Of a DNA stretch of 64,000 nt, positions 45,520-55,742 are shown piece by piece. The notes under the pieces are model-generated. The model saw only the letters and a list, made by a program, of their open reading frames with translations, made no database searches and was not told the origin of the DNA. Position 1 is the stretch's first letter; each line of letters opens with the position of its first letter. Origin of the DNA: Pseudomonas sp. Irchel 3H7 (GTDB taxonomy: Bacteria; Pseudomonadota; Gammaproteobacteria; Pseudomonadales; Pseudomonadaceae). The stretch spans positions 1 through 64,000 of the forward strand of contig NZ_FYEA01000007.1 in assembly GCF_900187605.1 (NCBI RefSeq). The letters run 5' to 3'. The position numbers and the translations under genes were made by a program.

Positions 45520-45608
45520 TGTAGGAGTGAGCCTGCTCGCGATGACGTCGGCACATCCAATATTGATGTGACAGCTATACCGCAATCGCGAGCAGGCTCA
45601 CTCCTGCA
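45520..45608. repeat. REP doublet, GTAGGAGTGAGCCTGCTCGC class
   Basis: Arms 45520-45543 and 45585-45608 are inverted copies with one change in the right arm (CTGCA for CTACA). Confidence 0.87.
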
Positions 45609-45626
45609 GGGTCGATATTTCAAACA

Positions 45627-45657
45627 AAAAAGGGGACGCTCATAGCGTCCCCTTTTT
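45627..45657. terminator. Bidirectional terminator between SCO and metQ
   Basis: Perfect stem AAAAAGGGGACGCT/AGCGTCCCCTTTTT (45627-45640 and 45644-45657) with A and T flanks on both sides; it can end both converging transcripts. Confidence 0.9.
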
Positions 45658-45663
45658 CTTTGA

Positions 45664-45771
45664 TCGTTCCCACGCTCTGCGTGGGAATGCCGCAAGGGAC
45701 GCTCTGCGTCCCAGCGGACGCGGAGCGTCCGGGGATGCATGCCCACGCGGAGCATGGGCACGATCAAGCCG
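45664..45771. repeat. Nested palindromic repeat, CCCACGCTCTGCGTGGG class
   Basis: Three small palindromes in a row: CCCACGC-TCT-GCGTGGG (about 45668), GGGACGC-TCT-GCGTCCC then GGACGC-GGA-GCGTCC (about 45699-45731), and GCCCACGC-GGAGCATGGGC (about 45740). The two ends are also complementary (GATCGTTCCC...GGGCACGATC). A repeat of the ACGCTCTGCGTGG class common in fluorescent pseudomonads. Confidence 0.8.
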
Positions 45772-45780
45772 AAAGAGCGA

Positions 45781-46551
45781 TCAGAACGCCGGCAATACCG
45801 CGCCTTTGTACTTCTCGGTAATGAATTTCTTCACTTCCGGGCTGTGCAGCGCAGCGGCCAGTTTCTGCATGGCGTCGCTGTCCTTGTTGTCCGCGCGGGA
45901 CACAAGGATGTTCACGTACGGCGAGTCGTTACCTTCAATCACCAGCGCATCCTTGGACGGATCGAGCTTGGCTTCCAGCGCGTAGTTGGTGTTGATCAGC
46001 GCCAGATCGACCTGGGTCAGCACGCGCGGGATGGTCGCGGCTTCCAGTTCACGGATCTTCAGGTCTTTCGGGTTGGTCGCGATGTCTTTGACGGTCGACA
46101 GGATGTTGGTCGGATCCTTCAGCGTGATCACGCCAGCCTTGGCCAGCAGCAACAGGGCACGGCCGCCGTTGGTGGCGTCGTTCGGGATCACCACGTTGGC
46201 ACCGCTTGGCAGATCCTTCAGATCCTTGAGCTTGCTCGAGTAAGCGCCCAGCGGTTCCAGGTGCACACCGGTCACGGCGACCAGGTTAGTACCCTTGGCC
46301 TTGTTGAACTCATCGAGGTACGGCTGGTGCTGGAAGAAGTTGGCGTCCAGGCGTTTTTCCGCGACCTGTACGTTCGGCTGAATGTAGTCGGTGAAGACCT
46401 TGACCTTCAGATCCACGCCTTCTTTGGCCAGCGCCGGTTTCACGAACTCGAGGATTTCTGCGTGCGGCACCGGAGTGGCGGCAACGGTCAGGGTTTCGGC
46501 GTGGGCCGAGAATGCTGCAACGGCAGCAAAAGCAGCGATCAGTTTTTTCAT
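45781..46551 (-). CDS. metQ: Methionine ABC transporter substrate-binding protein
   Basis: 256 residues, NlpA/MetQ family. Signal peptide MKKLIAAFAAVAAFSAHA without a lipobox cysteine, so predicted as soluble periplasmic rather than a lipoprotein. Family motifs: DYIQPNVQVAEKRLDANFFQHQPYLDEF, VVIPNDATNGGRALLLL, LALINTNYA. It captures D- or L-methionine. It is third in the metNIQ operon, 76 bp after metI. Confidence 0.92.
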   Translation of the reverse strand: MKKLIAAFAAVAAFSAHAETLTVAATPVPHAEILEFVKPALAKEGVDLKVKVFTDYIQPNVQVAEKRLDANFFQHQPYLDEFNKAKGTNLVAVTGVHLEPLGAYSSKLKDLKDLPSGANVVIPNDATNGGRALLLLAKAGVITLKDPTNILSTVKDIATNPKDLKIRELEAATIPRVLTQVDLALINTNYALEAKLDPSKDALVIEGNDSPYVNILVSRADNKDSDAMQKLAAALHSPEVKKFITEKYKGAVLPAF

Positions 46552-46627
46552 TCAGCTAACTCCTTATGAGGCGCCCGTCTGGCGCCTGCCAGCGAATGGC
46601 CGGCTCATCTGTTCAATACAAAACCGC

Positions 46628-47344
46628 TTATTTGCGCGAGAAATGCACGACCAAACGGTCGCCCACCATCTGCAGCACTTGCACCAGAATCAGCAGCAAC
46701 ACCACGGTGACGATCATCACGTCAGTCTGGAAACGCTGGTAGCCGAAACGGATCGCCAGGTCACCCAGACCACCGGCGCCGACCACACCGGCCATTGCCG
46801 TGTAGGAAACCAGTGTAATCGCCGTCACCGTAATCGCTGCATAGATGCCCGGACGGGCCTCTGGCAACAACGCGTTGAGAATGATCTGCCGCGTGGTCGC
46901 GCCCATGGCCTGGGTCGCTTCGATGATGCCGCGATCGACTTCACGCAGCGCGGTTTCCACCAGACGCGCGAAGAACGGCGTGGCACCCACCACCAGCGGC
47001 GGAATCGCACCGGCCACGCCCAGCGACGTGCCAGTGATCAGCACGGTGAGCGGGATCATCACGATCAACAGAATAATGAACGGCAGCGAACGCAGGATGT
47101 TCACTGCCAACGACATGATCGCGTAGAGAACGCGGTTTTCCAGCAACTGGCGCGGGCTGCAGAGAAACAGCAGCACGCCCAGCGGCAGGCCGAGCAACAC
47201 GGTGAACAGCAGCGAGCCGCCGAGCATCATCATGGTGTCGTTGGTCGCCAGGCCGATTTCCAGCCAGTCGATGTTCTGGAAGAACAGCTTGATGGCTTCT
47301 ATCGCAGCGTCGTAATTCTTGATTGCAGCGTCGAACATTTCCAT
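46628..47344 (-). CDS. metI: Methionine ABC transporter permease
   Basis: 238 residues, six membrane helices; the permease loop EAxxxxG is EATQAMGATTRQIILNALLPEA. The ATG overlaps the metN stop by one base (TAATG). With MetN and MetQ it imports methionine across the inner membrane. Confidence 0.93.
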   Translation of the reverse strand: MEMFDAAIKNYDAAIEAIKLFFQNIDWLEIGLATNDTMMMLGGSLLFTVLLGLPLGVLLFLCSPRQLLENRVLYAIMSLAVNILRSLPFIILLIVMIPLTVLITGTSLGVAGAIPPLVVGATPFFARLVETALREVDRGIIEATQAMGATTRQIILNALLPEARPGIYAAITVTAITLVSYTAMAGVVGAGGLGDLAIRFGYQRFQTDVMIVTVVLLLILVQVLQMVGDRLVVHFSRK

Positions 47345-48351
47345 TAACGCAGCACCTCCATGTGGACATCAGCGGCGGTGAAGCGGGCGAAGGCCGCTTC
47401 CATGTCGCCACCGGTGACGGCCAGGGTCAATTGCCCGTAGGGGATGTCTTTGATGCGGTCGATACGACCGGCGAGGATGCTGTAGTCGACCCCGGTTTCC
47501 CGGGCGACAGTACCGAGCAAAGGCGCGTAGGTCGCTTCGCCCTGGAAGGTCAGACGGACGATACGGCCCGGCACGTGCGCGAAATCATCACGCTGCTCGC
47601 CTTCATCGACCTGCTCGTCTTCCTGAACAAAACGCTTGGTGGTCGGGTGCTGCGGATGCAGGAACACATCGGCCACCGAGCCTTGCTCGACGATCACGCC
47701 AGCGTCCATCACCGCCACTTGATCGCAGACGCGACGAATCACGTCCATCTCGTGGGTAATCAGGACGATGGTCAGTTTCAGCTCGCGGTTGATCTCGGCC
47801 AGCAGTTGCAGCACCGAGGCCGTGGTCTGTGGGTCGAGGGCACTGGTGGCCTCGTCGCACAGCAGAATTTTCGGCTTGGTCGCCAGGGCGCGGGCGATGC
47901 CGACGCGCTGCTTCTGGCCGCCGGACAATTGCGCCGGGTACTTTTTGGCGTGGTCGGACAAACCGACGCGCGCCAGCAGTTCAGCCACACGCTGATTGAT
48001 CTCGCTGGTCGATAATTCACCGGCCAGGGTCAGCGGCAACGCAACGTTGTCGGCGACGGTCTTGGAGGCCAACAGGTTGAAGTGCTGGAAGATCATCCCG
48101 ACTTGCTGACGGAAACGGCGCAGGCCTTTGGCGTCGAGCGCGGTGACTTCTTCACCGTCGACGAAGATCTTGCCGCCGCTGGAATCTTCCAAGCGATTGA
48201 TCAGACGCAGCAGAGTACTTTTTCCCGCACCGGAATGGCCGATCAGGCCGTAGACCTGACCGTTCTCAATCGAGAGACTGGTCGGGTGCAGCGCGGGAAT
48301 GTCCTTACCGGCGACGCGGTAAGTCTTGTGGACGTTTTGAAACTCGATCAC
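47344..48351 (-). CDS. metN: Methionine ABC transporter ATP-binding protein
   Basis: 335 residues. Walker [14 protein letters not shown] signature [15 protein letters not shown], Walker [14 protein letters not shown], and a C-terminal NIL domain (about residues 265-335: [20 protein letters not shown]) that senses methionine. First gene of the metNIQ operon. Confidence 0.95.
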   Translation of the reverse strand: MIEFQNVHKTYRVAGKDIPALHPTSLSIENGQVYGLIGHSGAGKSTLLRLINRLEDSSGGKIFVDGEEVTALDAKGLRRFRQQVGMIFQHFNLLASKTVADNVALPLTLAGELSTSEINQRVAELLARVGLSDHAKKYPAQLSGGQKQRVGIARALATKPKILLCDEATSALDPQTTASVLQLLAEINRELKLTIVLITHEMDVIRRVCDQVAVMDAGVIVEQGSVADVFLHPQHPTTKRFVQEDEQVDEGEQRDDFAHVPGRIVRLTFQGEATYAPLLGTVARETGVDYSILAGRIDRIKDIPYGQLTLAVTGGDMEAAFARFTAADVHMEVLR

Positions 48352-48614
48352 GTAGCGAACCTTGTGGGGCGCGTTAGAAAAGGATCAGCGGTTAGCCGGG
48401 CGCGCATTTTAGCCTGTCCGTATAGAGGTTCTTAGCATTTATTTCGCAATTAACCTTCGATTTGGCAATAACAAGATCAAAGGTCATAAAAAAGGAACGT
48501 CCAAAGCAGCCCATCAGTCACTAAGTAAGCGACTTGAAAACCCTGGGTGCCGTGCCCGGGAACCACTCAAGAGTCCCCGGCGAGCATCGGGGTCAACCGA
48601 GGAGTTTACGACTG
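48352..48614 (+). promoter_or_regulatory. metN/katE divergent promoter region
   Basis: 263 bp with no gene. The middle (48425-48510) is AT-rich. GGAGTTTACGACTG precedes katE. No specific operator recognised. katE-type catalases are often RpoS-controlled, but no clear CTATACT-like element was seen. Confidence 0.4.
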
Positions 48615-50753
48615 ATGAGCAAGAAGCCTACGACCGATAAAAGCCAGATGGCCGGAACCGATGCCCCGGATCGCGCCAACACCAACGCCAAACTCGACAG
48701 CCTGGAGAAGTTTCGCTCCGACGCCACCGGCCAGGCACTGCGCACCAACCAGGGCGTCAAGATTGCTGACAACCAGAACACCCTCAAGGCCGGCCCGCGC
48801 GGGCCGTCGCTGCTTGAAGACTTCATCATGCGTGAAAAAATCACGCACTTTGACCACGAACGCATCCCGGAGCGCATCGTCCACGCGCGCGGCACTGGCG
48901 CCCATGGTTTCTTTCAGGCTTACGAGAACCATTCGACGCTGACCAAGGCCGGTTTCCTACAGGATCCGGGGAAAAAGACCCCAGTGTTCGTACGCTTTTC
49001 CACCGTGCAGGGCCCGCGCGGTTCCGGCGATACCGTACGCGACGTGCGTGGCTTCGCGGTGAAGTTCTTCACCGATGAAGGCAACTTCGACCTGGTCGGC
49101 AACAACATGCCGGTCTTCTTCATTCAGGACGCGATCAAGTTTCCCGACTTCGTCCACGCGGTGAAACCTGAGCCGCACAATGAAATCCCTACCGGTGGCT
49201 CTGCCCACGATACCTTCTGGGACTTCGTCTCGCTGGTGCCGGAATCGGCGCACATGGTCATCTGGGCGATGTCCGACCGGGCGATCCCGAAAAGCCTGCG
49301 CAGCATGCAAGGCTTCGGCGTGCACACCTTCCGGCTGATCAACGCCGAGGGCAAATCGCGCTTCGTCAAATTCCACTGGCGCCCTACTGCCGGCACTTGC
49401 TCACTGGTGTGGGACGAGGCGCAAAAGCTCGCCGGCAAAGACACCGACTACCATCGCCGCGACCTCTGGGAAGCGATCGAGATGGGCGACTACCCTGAAT
49501 GGGAACTCGGCGTGCAGATCATCGAGGAGGAAAACGAGCACGACTTCGATTTTGACATCCTCGACCCGACCAAGCTGATCCCCGAAGAAATCGTGCCGAT
49601 CACGCCGCTGGGCAAAATGACCCTGAACCGCAACCCGGACAACTTCTTCGCCGAGACCGAGCAGGTCGCGTTCTGCCCTGGCCACATCGTGCCGGGCATC
49701 GACTTCTCCAATGACCCGTTGCTGCAAGGTCGGCTGTTTTCCTACACCGATACGCAAATCAGCCGACTCGGCGGGCCGAACTTTCACGAGCTGCCGATCA
49801 ACCGCCCGGTCGCGCCGTTCCACAATGGCCAGCGCGATGCGCAACACCGCACGGTGATCGACAAGGGCCGCGCCTCTTATGAGCCAAACTCGATTGATGG
49901 TGGCTGGCCGAAAGAAACGCCGCCGGCCGCGCAGGACGGTGGGTTCGAAAGTTATCCAGAGCGCATCGACGCGAACAAGATCCGCCAGCGCAGCGAGTCG
50001 TTCAGCGATCACTTCTCTCAGGCAACGTTGTTCTTCAACAGCATGAGCGATCACGAGAAGGAGCACATCATTGCCGCTTACAGCTTCGAGCTGGGCAAGG
50101 TTGAGCGCGAGTTCATCCGTGCGCGAGAAGTGAACGAGATTCTGGCCAACATCGATCTGGAACTGGCCAAGCGTGTGGCGGCCAACCTGGGTCTGCCGGC
50201 ACCGAGCAAAGGTACGGTGGATGTGCGCAAGGTGTCGTTCGATCACTCGCCGTCATTGAGCCAGGCTAATTTGCTGCCAGAGAACATCAAAACCCGAAAA
50301 GTCGCAATTCTTGCTGCGAACGGCGTTGATGGTGCAGCGATTGATGCGATGAAGAAGGCATTGGCGGCTGAAGGTGCGCACGCGAAATTGCTCGGCCCGA
50401 CTTCGGCGCCGGTGAAAACTGCGGACGGAAAAATGTTGCCTGTGGATGCTTCGATGGAAGGAATGCCATCAGTAATCTTCGATGCGGTGTTCGTGCCGGG
50501 TGGCGCGGCGTCGGTCAAGGCATTGAGCGGCGACGGTGTGGCATTGCACTACGTGCTGGAGGCCTACAAGCATTTGAAGGCGATTGCGTTGCATGGAGAG
50601 GCCAAGCAATTGCAGGATCTGCTGAAGCTGGAGGCGGATGCCGGGTTGTTGCAAGGCAAGGATGTACCGGCGTTGACCAAGCCGTTCTTCGCGGCGATCG
50701 GGCAGCATCGGGTTTGGAATCGTGAGCCTAAGGCGAAAGCGATTCCAGCTTAA
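48615..50753 (+). CDS. katE: Large-subunit catalase HPII
   Basis: 712 residues, the long clade 2 catalase with an extra C-terminal flavodoxin-like domain. Catalytic residues: His90 in [14 protein letters not shown], Asn163 in [12 protein letters not shown], haem-ligand Tyr in [10 protein letters not shown]. The C-terminal domain (about residues 560-700: [31 protein letters not shown]) is the class-I amidotransferase-like part of HPII. It decomposes H2O2, mainly in stationary phase. ATG 48615 with GGAG upstream is preferred over an in-frame ATG at 48534. Confidence 0.96.
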   Translation: MSKKPTTDKSQMAGTDAPDRANTNAKLDSLEKFRSDATGQALRTNQGVKIADNQNTLKAGPRGPSLLEDFIMREKITHFDHERIPERIVHARGTGAHGFFQAYENHSTLTKAGFLQDPGKKTPVFVRFSTVQGPRGSGDTVRDVRGFAVKFFTDEGNFDLVGNNMPVFFIQDAIKFPDFVHAVKPEPHNEIPTGGSAHDTFWDFVSLVPESAHMVIWAMSDRAIPKSLRSMQGFGVHTFRLINAEGKSRFVKFHWRPTAGTCSLVWDEAQKLAGKDTDYHRRDLWEAIEMGDYPEWELGVQIIEEENEHDFDFDILDPTKLIPEEIVPITPLGKMTLNRNPDNFFAETEQVAFCPGHIVPGIDFSNDPLLQGRLFSYTDTQISRLGGPNFHELPINRPVAPFHNGQRDAQHRTVIDKGRASYEPNSIDGGWPKETPPAAQDGGFESYPERIDANKIRQRSESFSDHFSQATLFFNSMSDHEKEHIIAAYSFELGKVEREFIRAREVNEILANIDLELAKRVAANLGLPAPSKGTVDVRKVSFDHSPSLSQANLLPENIKTRKVAILAANGVDGAAIDAMKKALAAEGAHAKLLGPTSAPVKTADGKMLPVDASMEGMPSVIFDAVFVPGGAASVKALSGDGVALHYVLEAYKHLKAIALHGEAKQLQDLLKLEADAGLLQGKDVPALTKPFFAAIGQHRVWNREPKAKAIPA

Positions 50754-50758
50754 AAAGC

Positions 50759-50836
50759 AAAAGATCGCAGCCTTCGGCAGCTCCTACAGGGTGTACCTCA
50801 ATTCCATGTAGGAGCTGCCGCAGGCAGCGATCTTTT
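50759..50836. repeat. REP doublet, AAAGATCGCAGCC...GCAGCTCCTACA class
   Basis: Arms 50759-50788 and 50807-50836: AAAAGATCGCAGCCTTCGGC- and its inverted partner ending in GCGATCTTTT. It falls between convergent katE and the next gene, and its A/T-rich ends would let it act as a terminator in both directions. Confidence 0.87.
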
Positions 50837-51549
50837 TACGGTTTACGCGGACTCAAAACCATCTGCGCCGGCACCGTGCGCACGGTCTGCTTCTCAATCT
50901 TCAGATCAAAATCCGGATCGAGCTTCTTGACCCGCTTGGTCAGCAACGTCGCCAACCAAGGATAATCATCGGTCCGTGGCGCCTGAATCGTCACCCCACA
51001 CTCATAATTCACCACATCAGCGGCGATCGCATCGAGTTGGCGACGAAGTTTGTGGCTATCGGTGATATTCAACGCAACCGTGGTGCTCTCGGCAGTCGGA
51101 TCGATCACTTTGGCTTTCGGCTTGGCTTCGGCTGCCAACAGCGCCGCTTCAGCCTTTTCCAGTTCAGCCTTGCGCGCCTCGGTAATGGCGCCATTGACGC
51201 CACCGGTCAGCGCCGGGGCTTTCGGCATCAGCGCGCGGGCACGGCTCAACGCTGTGGCGGCCGCATTCACATCACCCTTCTGCAGCACGATCTGGCTGCG
51301 ACGCAGATACGCTTCGGCAAGCTGCCGCTGGTATTGCTCAAGGGATTGATCGTTGGGGGTTTCTTTCTGCAAAGCAGCCAATTGATCTTCGGCAGTGGCC
51401 AGTTCGCTGCTGGCCAGGCTTTGCTCCAGCTGTGCGATGGCCGTAGCCCGCGCATCGGGGACTTCGGCCACCGGCGGCGTGCTTTGGCAGGCGCCGAGCA
51501 GCACTGAAAATGCGACAAGGAGCAGATAACGGGAGGCGAACGGCTTCAT
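50836..51549 (-). CDS. Conserved lipoprotein downstream of znuB (PA5502-like)
   Basis: 237 residues, lipobox LLGAC (Cys about residue 21). The first half is helical repeats resembling TPR packing (LEQSLASSELATAEDQLAAL, AEAYLRRSQIVLQKGDVNAAATALSRARALM). The second half is a compact domain (LNITDSHKLRRQLDAIAADVVNYECGVTIQ). It follows znuB by 37 bp on the same strand, so may be co-transcribed with znuCB and zur. No recognised function. Confidence 0.8.
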   Translation of the reverse strand: MKPFASRYLLLVAFSVLLGACQSTPPVAEVPDARATAIAQLEQSLASSELATAEDQLAALQKETPNDQSLEQYQRQLAEAYLRRSQIVLQKGDVNAAATALSRARALMPKAPALTGGVNGAITEARKAELEKAEAALLAAEAKPKAKVIDPTAESTTVALNITDSHKLRRQLDAIAADVVNYECGVTIQAPRTDDYPWLATLLTKRVKKLDPDFDLKIEKQTVRTVPAQMVLSPRKP

Positions 51550-51586
51550 TCCTGCGACTCTCTATTTGCGCAAAAAGCGGCCAAGT

Positions 51587-52375
51587 CTACACCCCACGAC
51601 GGGGCAGAACAAAACTCAACAGAAACAGTGCGGCCGCCGTCACAACGATTGACGGCCCGGCCGGGGTGTCCTTGAACCACGACAGCGCCAGCCCGCCACA
51701 CACCGCGAGCATGCCCAGCAGGCTCGCGCCCAGTGCCATCTGCTCCGGCGAACGGGCGTGACGTTGTGCCGCAGCCGCCGGAATGATCAGCAGTGAAGTA
51801 ATCAGCAACACACCGACGATTTTCATCGCCACCGCAATCACCACCGCAATCAACAGCATCAGCGCCATGCGCAGACCCGCCACCGGCAGGCCTTCGACCT
51901 TGGCCAGTTCTTCATGCACGGTGATCGCCAGCAATGGCCGCCACAGCGTCACCAGCAACACCAGCACCGCCGCGCTGCCGCCGAGGATCCACGCCAGATC
52001 GGTCGGGCTGATCGCCAGCAGGTCGCCGAACAGATAGGCCATCAGGTCAATCCGCACTTCATGCATGAAGCTTAGTACCACCAGGCCGAGAGAGAGCGTG
52101 CTCGGTGCGAGAATTCCCAAAAGCGTGTCAGACGCCAGCGGTTGACGCTGTTGCAGCGTGACCAGCAGCACCGCCAGCAGCAGGCATCCGACCGTCACTG
52201 CGACCGTCGGGCTGACATCCAGCAGAAAGCCCAACGCCACGCCGAGCAGCGCCGCGTGGGACAAGGTGTCGCCGAAATACGCCATGCGGCGCCAGACCAC
52301 AAACGAACCCAACGGACCTGCAACGATCGCCAACGCCAGACCTGCAAGCAGGGCATACAACAGAAAATCAGCCAT
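51587..52375 (-). CDS. znuB: Zinc ABC transporter permease
   Basis: 262 residues, seven to eight membrane helices, ABC-3 family ([31 protein letters not shown] is the hallmark). ATG 52375 ([12 protein letters not shown]) overlaps the end of znuC by 8 bases. Forms the membrane channel of ZnuABC. Confidence 0.94.
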   Translation of the reverse strand: MADFLLYALLAGLALAIVAGPLGSFVVWRRMAYFGDTLSHAALLGVALGFLLDVSPTVAVTVGCLLLAVLLVTLQQRQPLASDTLLGILAPSTLSLGLVVLSFMHEVRIDLMAYLFGDLLAISPTDLAWILGGSAAVLVLLVTLWRPLLAITVHEELAKVEGLPVAGLRMALMLLIAVVIAVAMKIVGVLLITSLLIIPAAAAQRHARSPEQMALGASLLGMLAVCGGLALSWFKDTPAGPSIVVTAAALFLLSFVLPRRGV

Positions 52376-53153
52376 GCTTGCAGTTGTCTCCGTGAACGTG
52401 AGGTTGGCCAATAACCGGCCCTTTGACCACCGAACCGTGCAGGTCGTGAGCATGGTCGTGATGGTGGTGGTAGACCGCCAGGCTCTGCGCATTCTTGCCG
52501 AACAGCTCGACGAACGCAGGATCGCCGCTGACCTGCTCGGGATGCCCGGAGCAGCAGACGTGACGGTTGAGGCAGACCACCTGGTCGGTGGTGCTCATCA
52601 CCAGATGCAGATCGTGGGACACCATCAACACGCCGCAGCCATGGCGATCGCGCAGACGGGTGATCAGGCTGTACAGCTCGGCCTGGCCAGCGACATCGAC
52701 GCCTTGCACCGGCTCATCAAGCACCAGCAGTTCCGGTTCGCGCAGCAGCGCCCGAGCGAGTAGTACGCGCTGCATTTCGCCGCCGGAAACGCTTTGCACC
52801 GGGCTGTCGATAACGTGTTCGGCGCCGACTTCTTTCAACGCGGCCAGCGCACGCGGACGGTCAACGCCCGGCACCAGGCGCAGAAAGCGCAGCACCGAAA
52901 GTGGCAGTGTCGGATCGACGTGGAGTTTTTGCGGCATATAACCGACGCGCAGCTTCGGCTTGCGCCAGACGCTGCCGCTGTCCGGCTTCAACAGGCCCAG
53001 CACAGCACGCACCAGCGTGGTCTTGCCGGCGCCATTGGGGCCGATCAGGGTGACGATCTGCCCCGGCTCGACGCTCAGCTCAATGTTGTCCAGCACAGCC
53101 TGCCCGGCAAACGTGACGGCGACCTGCTCCAGACGGATCAGCGCATTGCTCAT
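52368..53153 (-). CDS. znuC: Zinc ABC transporter ATPase
   Basis: 261 residues. Walker [12 protein letters not shown], signature [15 protein letters not shown], Walker [13 protein letters not shown]. The C-terminus is histidine-rich ([16 protein letters not shown]), plausibly zinc-binding. Overlaps the zur stop by one base (ATGA), so zur-znuC-znuB is one coupled operon. Confidence 0.94.
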   Translation of the reverse strand: MSNALIRLEQVAVTFAGQAVLDNIELSVEPGQIVTLIGPNGAGKTTLVRAVLGLLKPDSGSVWRKPKLRVGYMPQKLHVDPTLPLSVLRFLRLVPGVDRPRALAALKEVGAEHVIDSPVQSVSGGEMQRVLLARALLREPELLVLDEPVQGVDVAGQAELYSLITRLRDRHGCGVLMVSHDLHLVMSTTDQVVCLNRHVCCSGHPEQVSGDPAFVELFGKNAQSLAVYHHHHDHAHDLHGSVVKGPVIGQPHVHGDNCKHG

Positions 53154-53635
53154 CAAGCCCCCTGGCAACCGGAGCACAGACCGACGACTTCGACGGTTTG
53201 CGCCTCGACGATGAAACCGACGTCCTTGGCGCTGTTGATGATCGCGTCGCTGATCACTTTTTGCTCAAGTTCAATGGCAGCGTGGCAATCGCGGCAAATC
53301 AGGAACTGGCCCTGATGCGCATGCTCCGGGTGCACGCAGCCAACGAAGGCGTTCAGCGAAGAAATACGATGCACGAGGCCGTTTTCCAAAAGGAAATCCA
53401 GCGCGCGGTACACGGTCGGCGGCGCGGCGCGGCGGCCGTCCTGCTCGCTGAGCACGGCGAGAATGTCGTAGGCGCCCAGCGGCTTGTGGCTTTGCCACAC
53501 CAATTCCAGCACCCGGCGGCGCAACGCGGTCAGGCGCAAGCCTTTCTGGGCGCACAAGGTATCGGCCTCGGACAAAGCGCTGTGCACGCAATGAGAGTGG
53601 TCGTGGGGACGGCTGGCAATCGGTGTAATAGGCAT
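53153..53635 (-). CDS. zur: Zinc uptake regulator (Fur family)
   Basis: 160 residues. Winged helix ([50 protein letters not shown]) and metal ligands, including [21 protein letters not shown] and CSGCQ at the end (two CxxC). Represses zinc uptake when zinc is plentiful. Divergent from znuA, with a 66-bp gap holding the likely operator. Confidence 0.93.
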   Translation of the reverse strand: MPITPIASRPHDHSHCVHSALSEADTLCAQKGLRLTALRRRVLELVWQSHKPLGAYDILAVLSEQDGRRAAPPTVYRALDFLLENGLVHRISSLNAFVGCVHPEHAHQGQFLICRDCHAAIELEQKVISDAIINSAKDVGFIVEAQTVEVVGLCSGCQGA

Positions 53636-53661
53636 GGGCGGCGACGAGTTTTGATAGAGAC

Positions 53662-53674
53662 GTTATTATGTTAC
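53662..53674. promoter_or_regulatory. Probable Zur box
   Basis: GTTATTATGTTAC lies in the 66-bp gap between zur and znuA. It agrees at 10 of 13 positions with the GTTATAATATAAC-type core of gammaproteobacterial Zur boxes. It would let Zur control both znuA and its own operon. Confidence 0.6.
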
Positions 53675-53701
53675 CCGTTCTCGCCTCCTTGAGTGGTCAT
53701 C

Positions 53702-54622
53702 GTGTCCCGACTTTTTTCTGTTTTTGTGGCTTTTGTCGCCAGTTTTCTGCTGATCGGTTCGGCTCAGGCCGAGGTCAAAGTCCTCACCAGCATCAAACCG
53801 TTGCAGCTGATTGCAGCGGCCGTGCAGGACGGCGTAGCGATTCCCGAAGTGCTGCTGCCGCCGGGTGCTTCGCCACACAATTACGCGCTGCGACCATCCG
53901 ACGTACGGAAGGTGCAATCGGTGGATCTGCTCTACTGGATCGGCCCGGACATGGAAGGTTTCCTGCCGCGCGTGCTGAATGGCCGGACACTGCCGAGCGT
54001 CGCCGTGCAGGACTTGCCGGGGATGCATCTGCGCCGTTTCGCTGAAGACAGCCATTCCCACGCCGAAGAGGCTGACGAGCATGATCACGATCATCGTCCC
54101 GGCACGCTGGATGCGCATTTGTGGCTATCGCCGGTGAACGCGCGGGTGATTGCCGACAAGATGGCCGCCGACCTCAGCGCCGTCGACCCGGCTAACGCCG
54201 AGCGTTATCAGAGCAATGCCAAGGCGTTTGATGAGCGTCTGGATGCACTGGATCAGCGTTTGAAAAAGCGTCTGGCCAGTGTTGAAGGCAAGCCTTACTT
54301 CGTCTTCCACGAGGCGTTTGATTATTTTGAAGAGGCTTACGGCCTGAAGCATGCCGGTGTGTTCAGCGTGGCTGCCGAAGTGCAGCCGGGCGCGCAACAT
54401 GTCGCGGCGATGCGCAAGCGTTTGCAGGAAGTAGGCAAGACTTGTGTGTTCAGTGAACCGCCGTTGCGTCCGCGTTTGGCCGAAACATTGGTGGCTGGCC
54501 TGCCGGTGAAACTGGCTGAGCTGGATGCGTTGGGCGGGTACACCCCGGCGACGGCTCAGGGCTATGAGCAGGTGTTGGAAAAGTTGGGCAATGATTTGGC
54601 GGGATGCCTGGAATCTCTGTAA
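53702..54622 (+). CDS. znuA: Zinc ABC transporter substrate-binding protein
   Basis: 306 residues. Signal peptide FVAFVASFLLIGSAQA, then the cluster A-I domain: GVAIPEVLLPPGASPHNYALR (zinc His), a His/Asp/Glu-rich loop (DSHSHAEEADEHDHDHRPG), and FHEAFDYFEEAYGLKHAG. GTG at 53702 (MSRLFSVFV) is preferred; a GTG nine bases earlier is possible. Binds zinc in the periplasm. Confidence 0.93.
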   Translation: MSRLFSVFVAFVASFLLIGSAQAEVKVLTSIKPLQLIAAAVQDGVAIPEVLLPPGASPHNYALRPSDVRKVQSVDLLYWIGPDMEGFLPRVLNGRTLPSVAVQDLPGMHLRRFAEDSHSHAEEADEHDHDHRPGTLDAHLWLSPVNARVIADKMAADLSAVDPANAERYQSNAKAFDERLDALDQRLKKRLASVEGKPYFVFHEAFDYFEEAYGLKHAGVFSVAAEVQPGAQHVAAMRKRLQEVGKTCVFSEPPLRPRLAETLVAGLPVKLAELDALGGYTPATAQGYEQVLEKLGNDLAGCLESL

Positions 54623-54630
54623 CCCCATAG

Positions 54631-54723
54631 AAAAAGATCGCAGCCTTCGGCAGCTCCTACAGGGTGTACATCAATCCCATGTAGGAGCTGCCGAAGGCTC
54701 GGGCCGCGTTCGGACGATCTTTT
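54631..54723. repeat. REP doublet, AAAGATCGCAGCC class with insertion
   Basis: Left arm AAAAAGATCGCAGCC- (54631-54661); right arm TGTAGGAGCTGCCGAAGGC- then TCGGGCCGCGTTCGGA- and CGATCTTTT (54680-54723). The right arm carries an extra segment relative to the copy at 50759. Lies between convergent znuA and thrB. Confidence 0.85.
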
Positions 54724-54727
54724 GATC

Positions 54728-55681
54728 TTAAAGGGCGAAAGGCAACGGTGTGTGCACCTGCTGCCGCTGCGCCAAGCGCTGCTCAAACTCCTTGGGATCG
54801 TGAATCAACACGTCCTGCCCGGCAAACTGCTCCGCCGCGATCAACCGCGACAGCCAGAACCGCACACAGGCCACGCGCAACATCGTCGGCCACAACTCAG
54901 CCTCCGCCGCCGTGAACGGGCGCAACGCTGCATAAGCGCCAAGGAATGCGCGAGCACGCGGGCCATCGACCAAACCGTCCTCGTCCGAACACCAGTCGTT
55001 CAAGGCAATCGCCACGTCATAGAGCATCGGCCCCGAGCAGGCGTTGTAAAAATCGATCAGCCCGGTCAGGTGCGTGCCTTCAAACATCGCGTTGTCGCGA
55101 AACAGGTCGGCGTGAATGTTCGCCCGAGGCAGCGCGAGGATCTTGTCTTTACGCTCGGTGATTTCATCCAGGGCCTTCTGCAGCAAGGCACGCGGCTCAT
55201 CGCTCAGGTGCGAGAGCAACTCGCTGCCCTCCTCCTGCATCCAGTCCAGGCCCCGATCGGTCTTGCGCTTGATCATGCGCTCGCCTTGGGTCGCCAGGTG
55301 CAGGTGCGCCTGCAACTCGCCAACCTGCACGCAATGCTGAGCATTGGCGACCTTGATGTGCTTGCCGGACAGGCGCGGTTGCAGCAGCGCCGGTTTACCT
55401 TTCAGCTCACGCAGCGCCACGCCGTCGGTGGTGCGCAGTGCGTACGGCACTGGCAAGTCGGCTTCGTGGAGCACGTCGAGCAGGTCGATGAAGAACGGCA
55501 TCTCCTGCACCGGGCCGCGTTCGACCAGGGTCAGGACAAACTCGCCCTGCTCCAGGCTGATAAAGAAGTTGGTGTTTTCGCTGCCGGCGGCGATCCCCTG
55601 GAAATCAAGCAGACGGCCAAGCCCGTAAGGGGCGAGAAAGGTTTCCAGCTCGGGCCGAGCCAGGGGAGTGAACACAGACAT
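54728..55681 (-). CDS. thrB: Homoserine kinase (ThrB, APH-fold type)
   Basis: 317 residues, protein-kinase-like (aminoglycoside phosphotransferase) fold rather than the GHMP type of E. coli. Motifs: SENTNFFISLEQGEFVLTLVE, ANIHADLFRDNAMFEG (catalytic HxDxxxxN) and GLIDFYNAC. Phosphorylates homoserine in threonine synthesis. Single gene, 61 bp from the DUF2782 gene upstream. Confidence 0.95.
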   Translation of the reverse strand: MSVFTPLARPELETFLAPYGLGRLLDFQGIAAGSENTNFFISLEQGEFVLTLVERGPVQEMPFFIDLLDVLHEADLPVPYALRTTDGVALRELKGKPALLQPRLSGKHIKVANAQHCVQVGELQAHLHLATQGERMIKRKTDRGLDWMQEEGSELLSHLSDEPRALLQKALDEITERKDKILALPRANIHADLFRDNAMFEGTHLTGLIDFYNACSGPMLYDVAIALNDWCSDEDGLVDGPRARAFLGAYAALRPFTAAEAELWPTMLRVACVRFWLSRLIAAEQFAGQDVLIHDPKEFEQRLAQRQQVHTPLPFAL

Positions 55682-55742
55682 GGTTAAAAACTGCTCAGTT
55701 CAGGCGTCGCGGTCAGGCGACGCCGATTAAAAGTCGGGAATC

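Noticed and set aside
19930..54723. CRISPR array
   Set aside because: Repeats in the window are inverted doublets scattered singly between genes, not regularly spaced direct repeats with unique spacers, and no cas genes are present.
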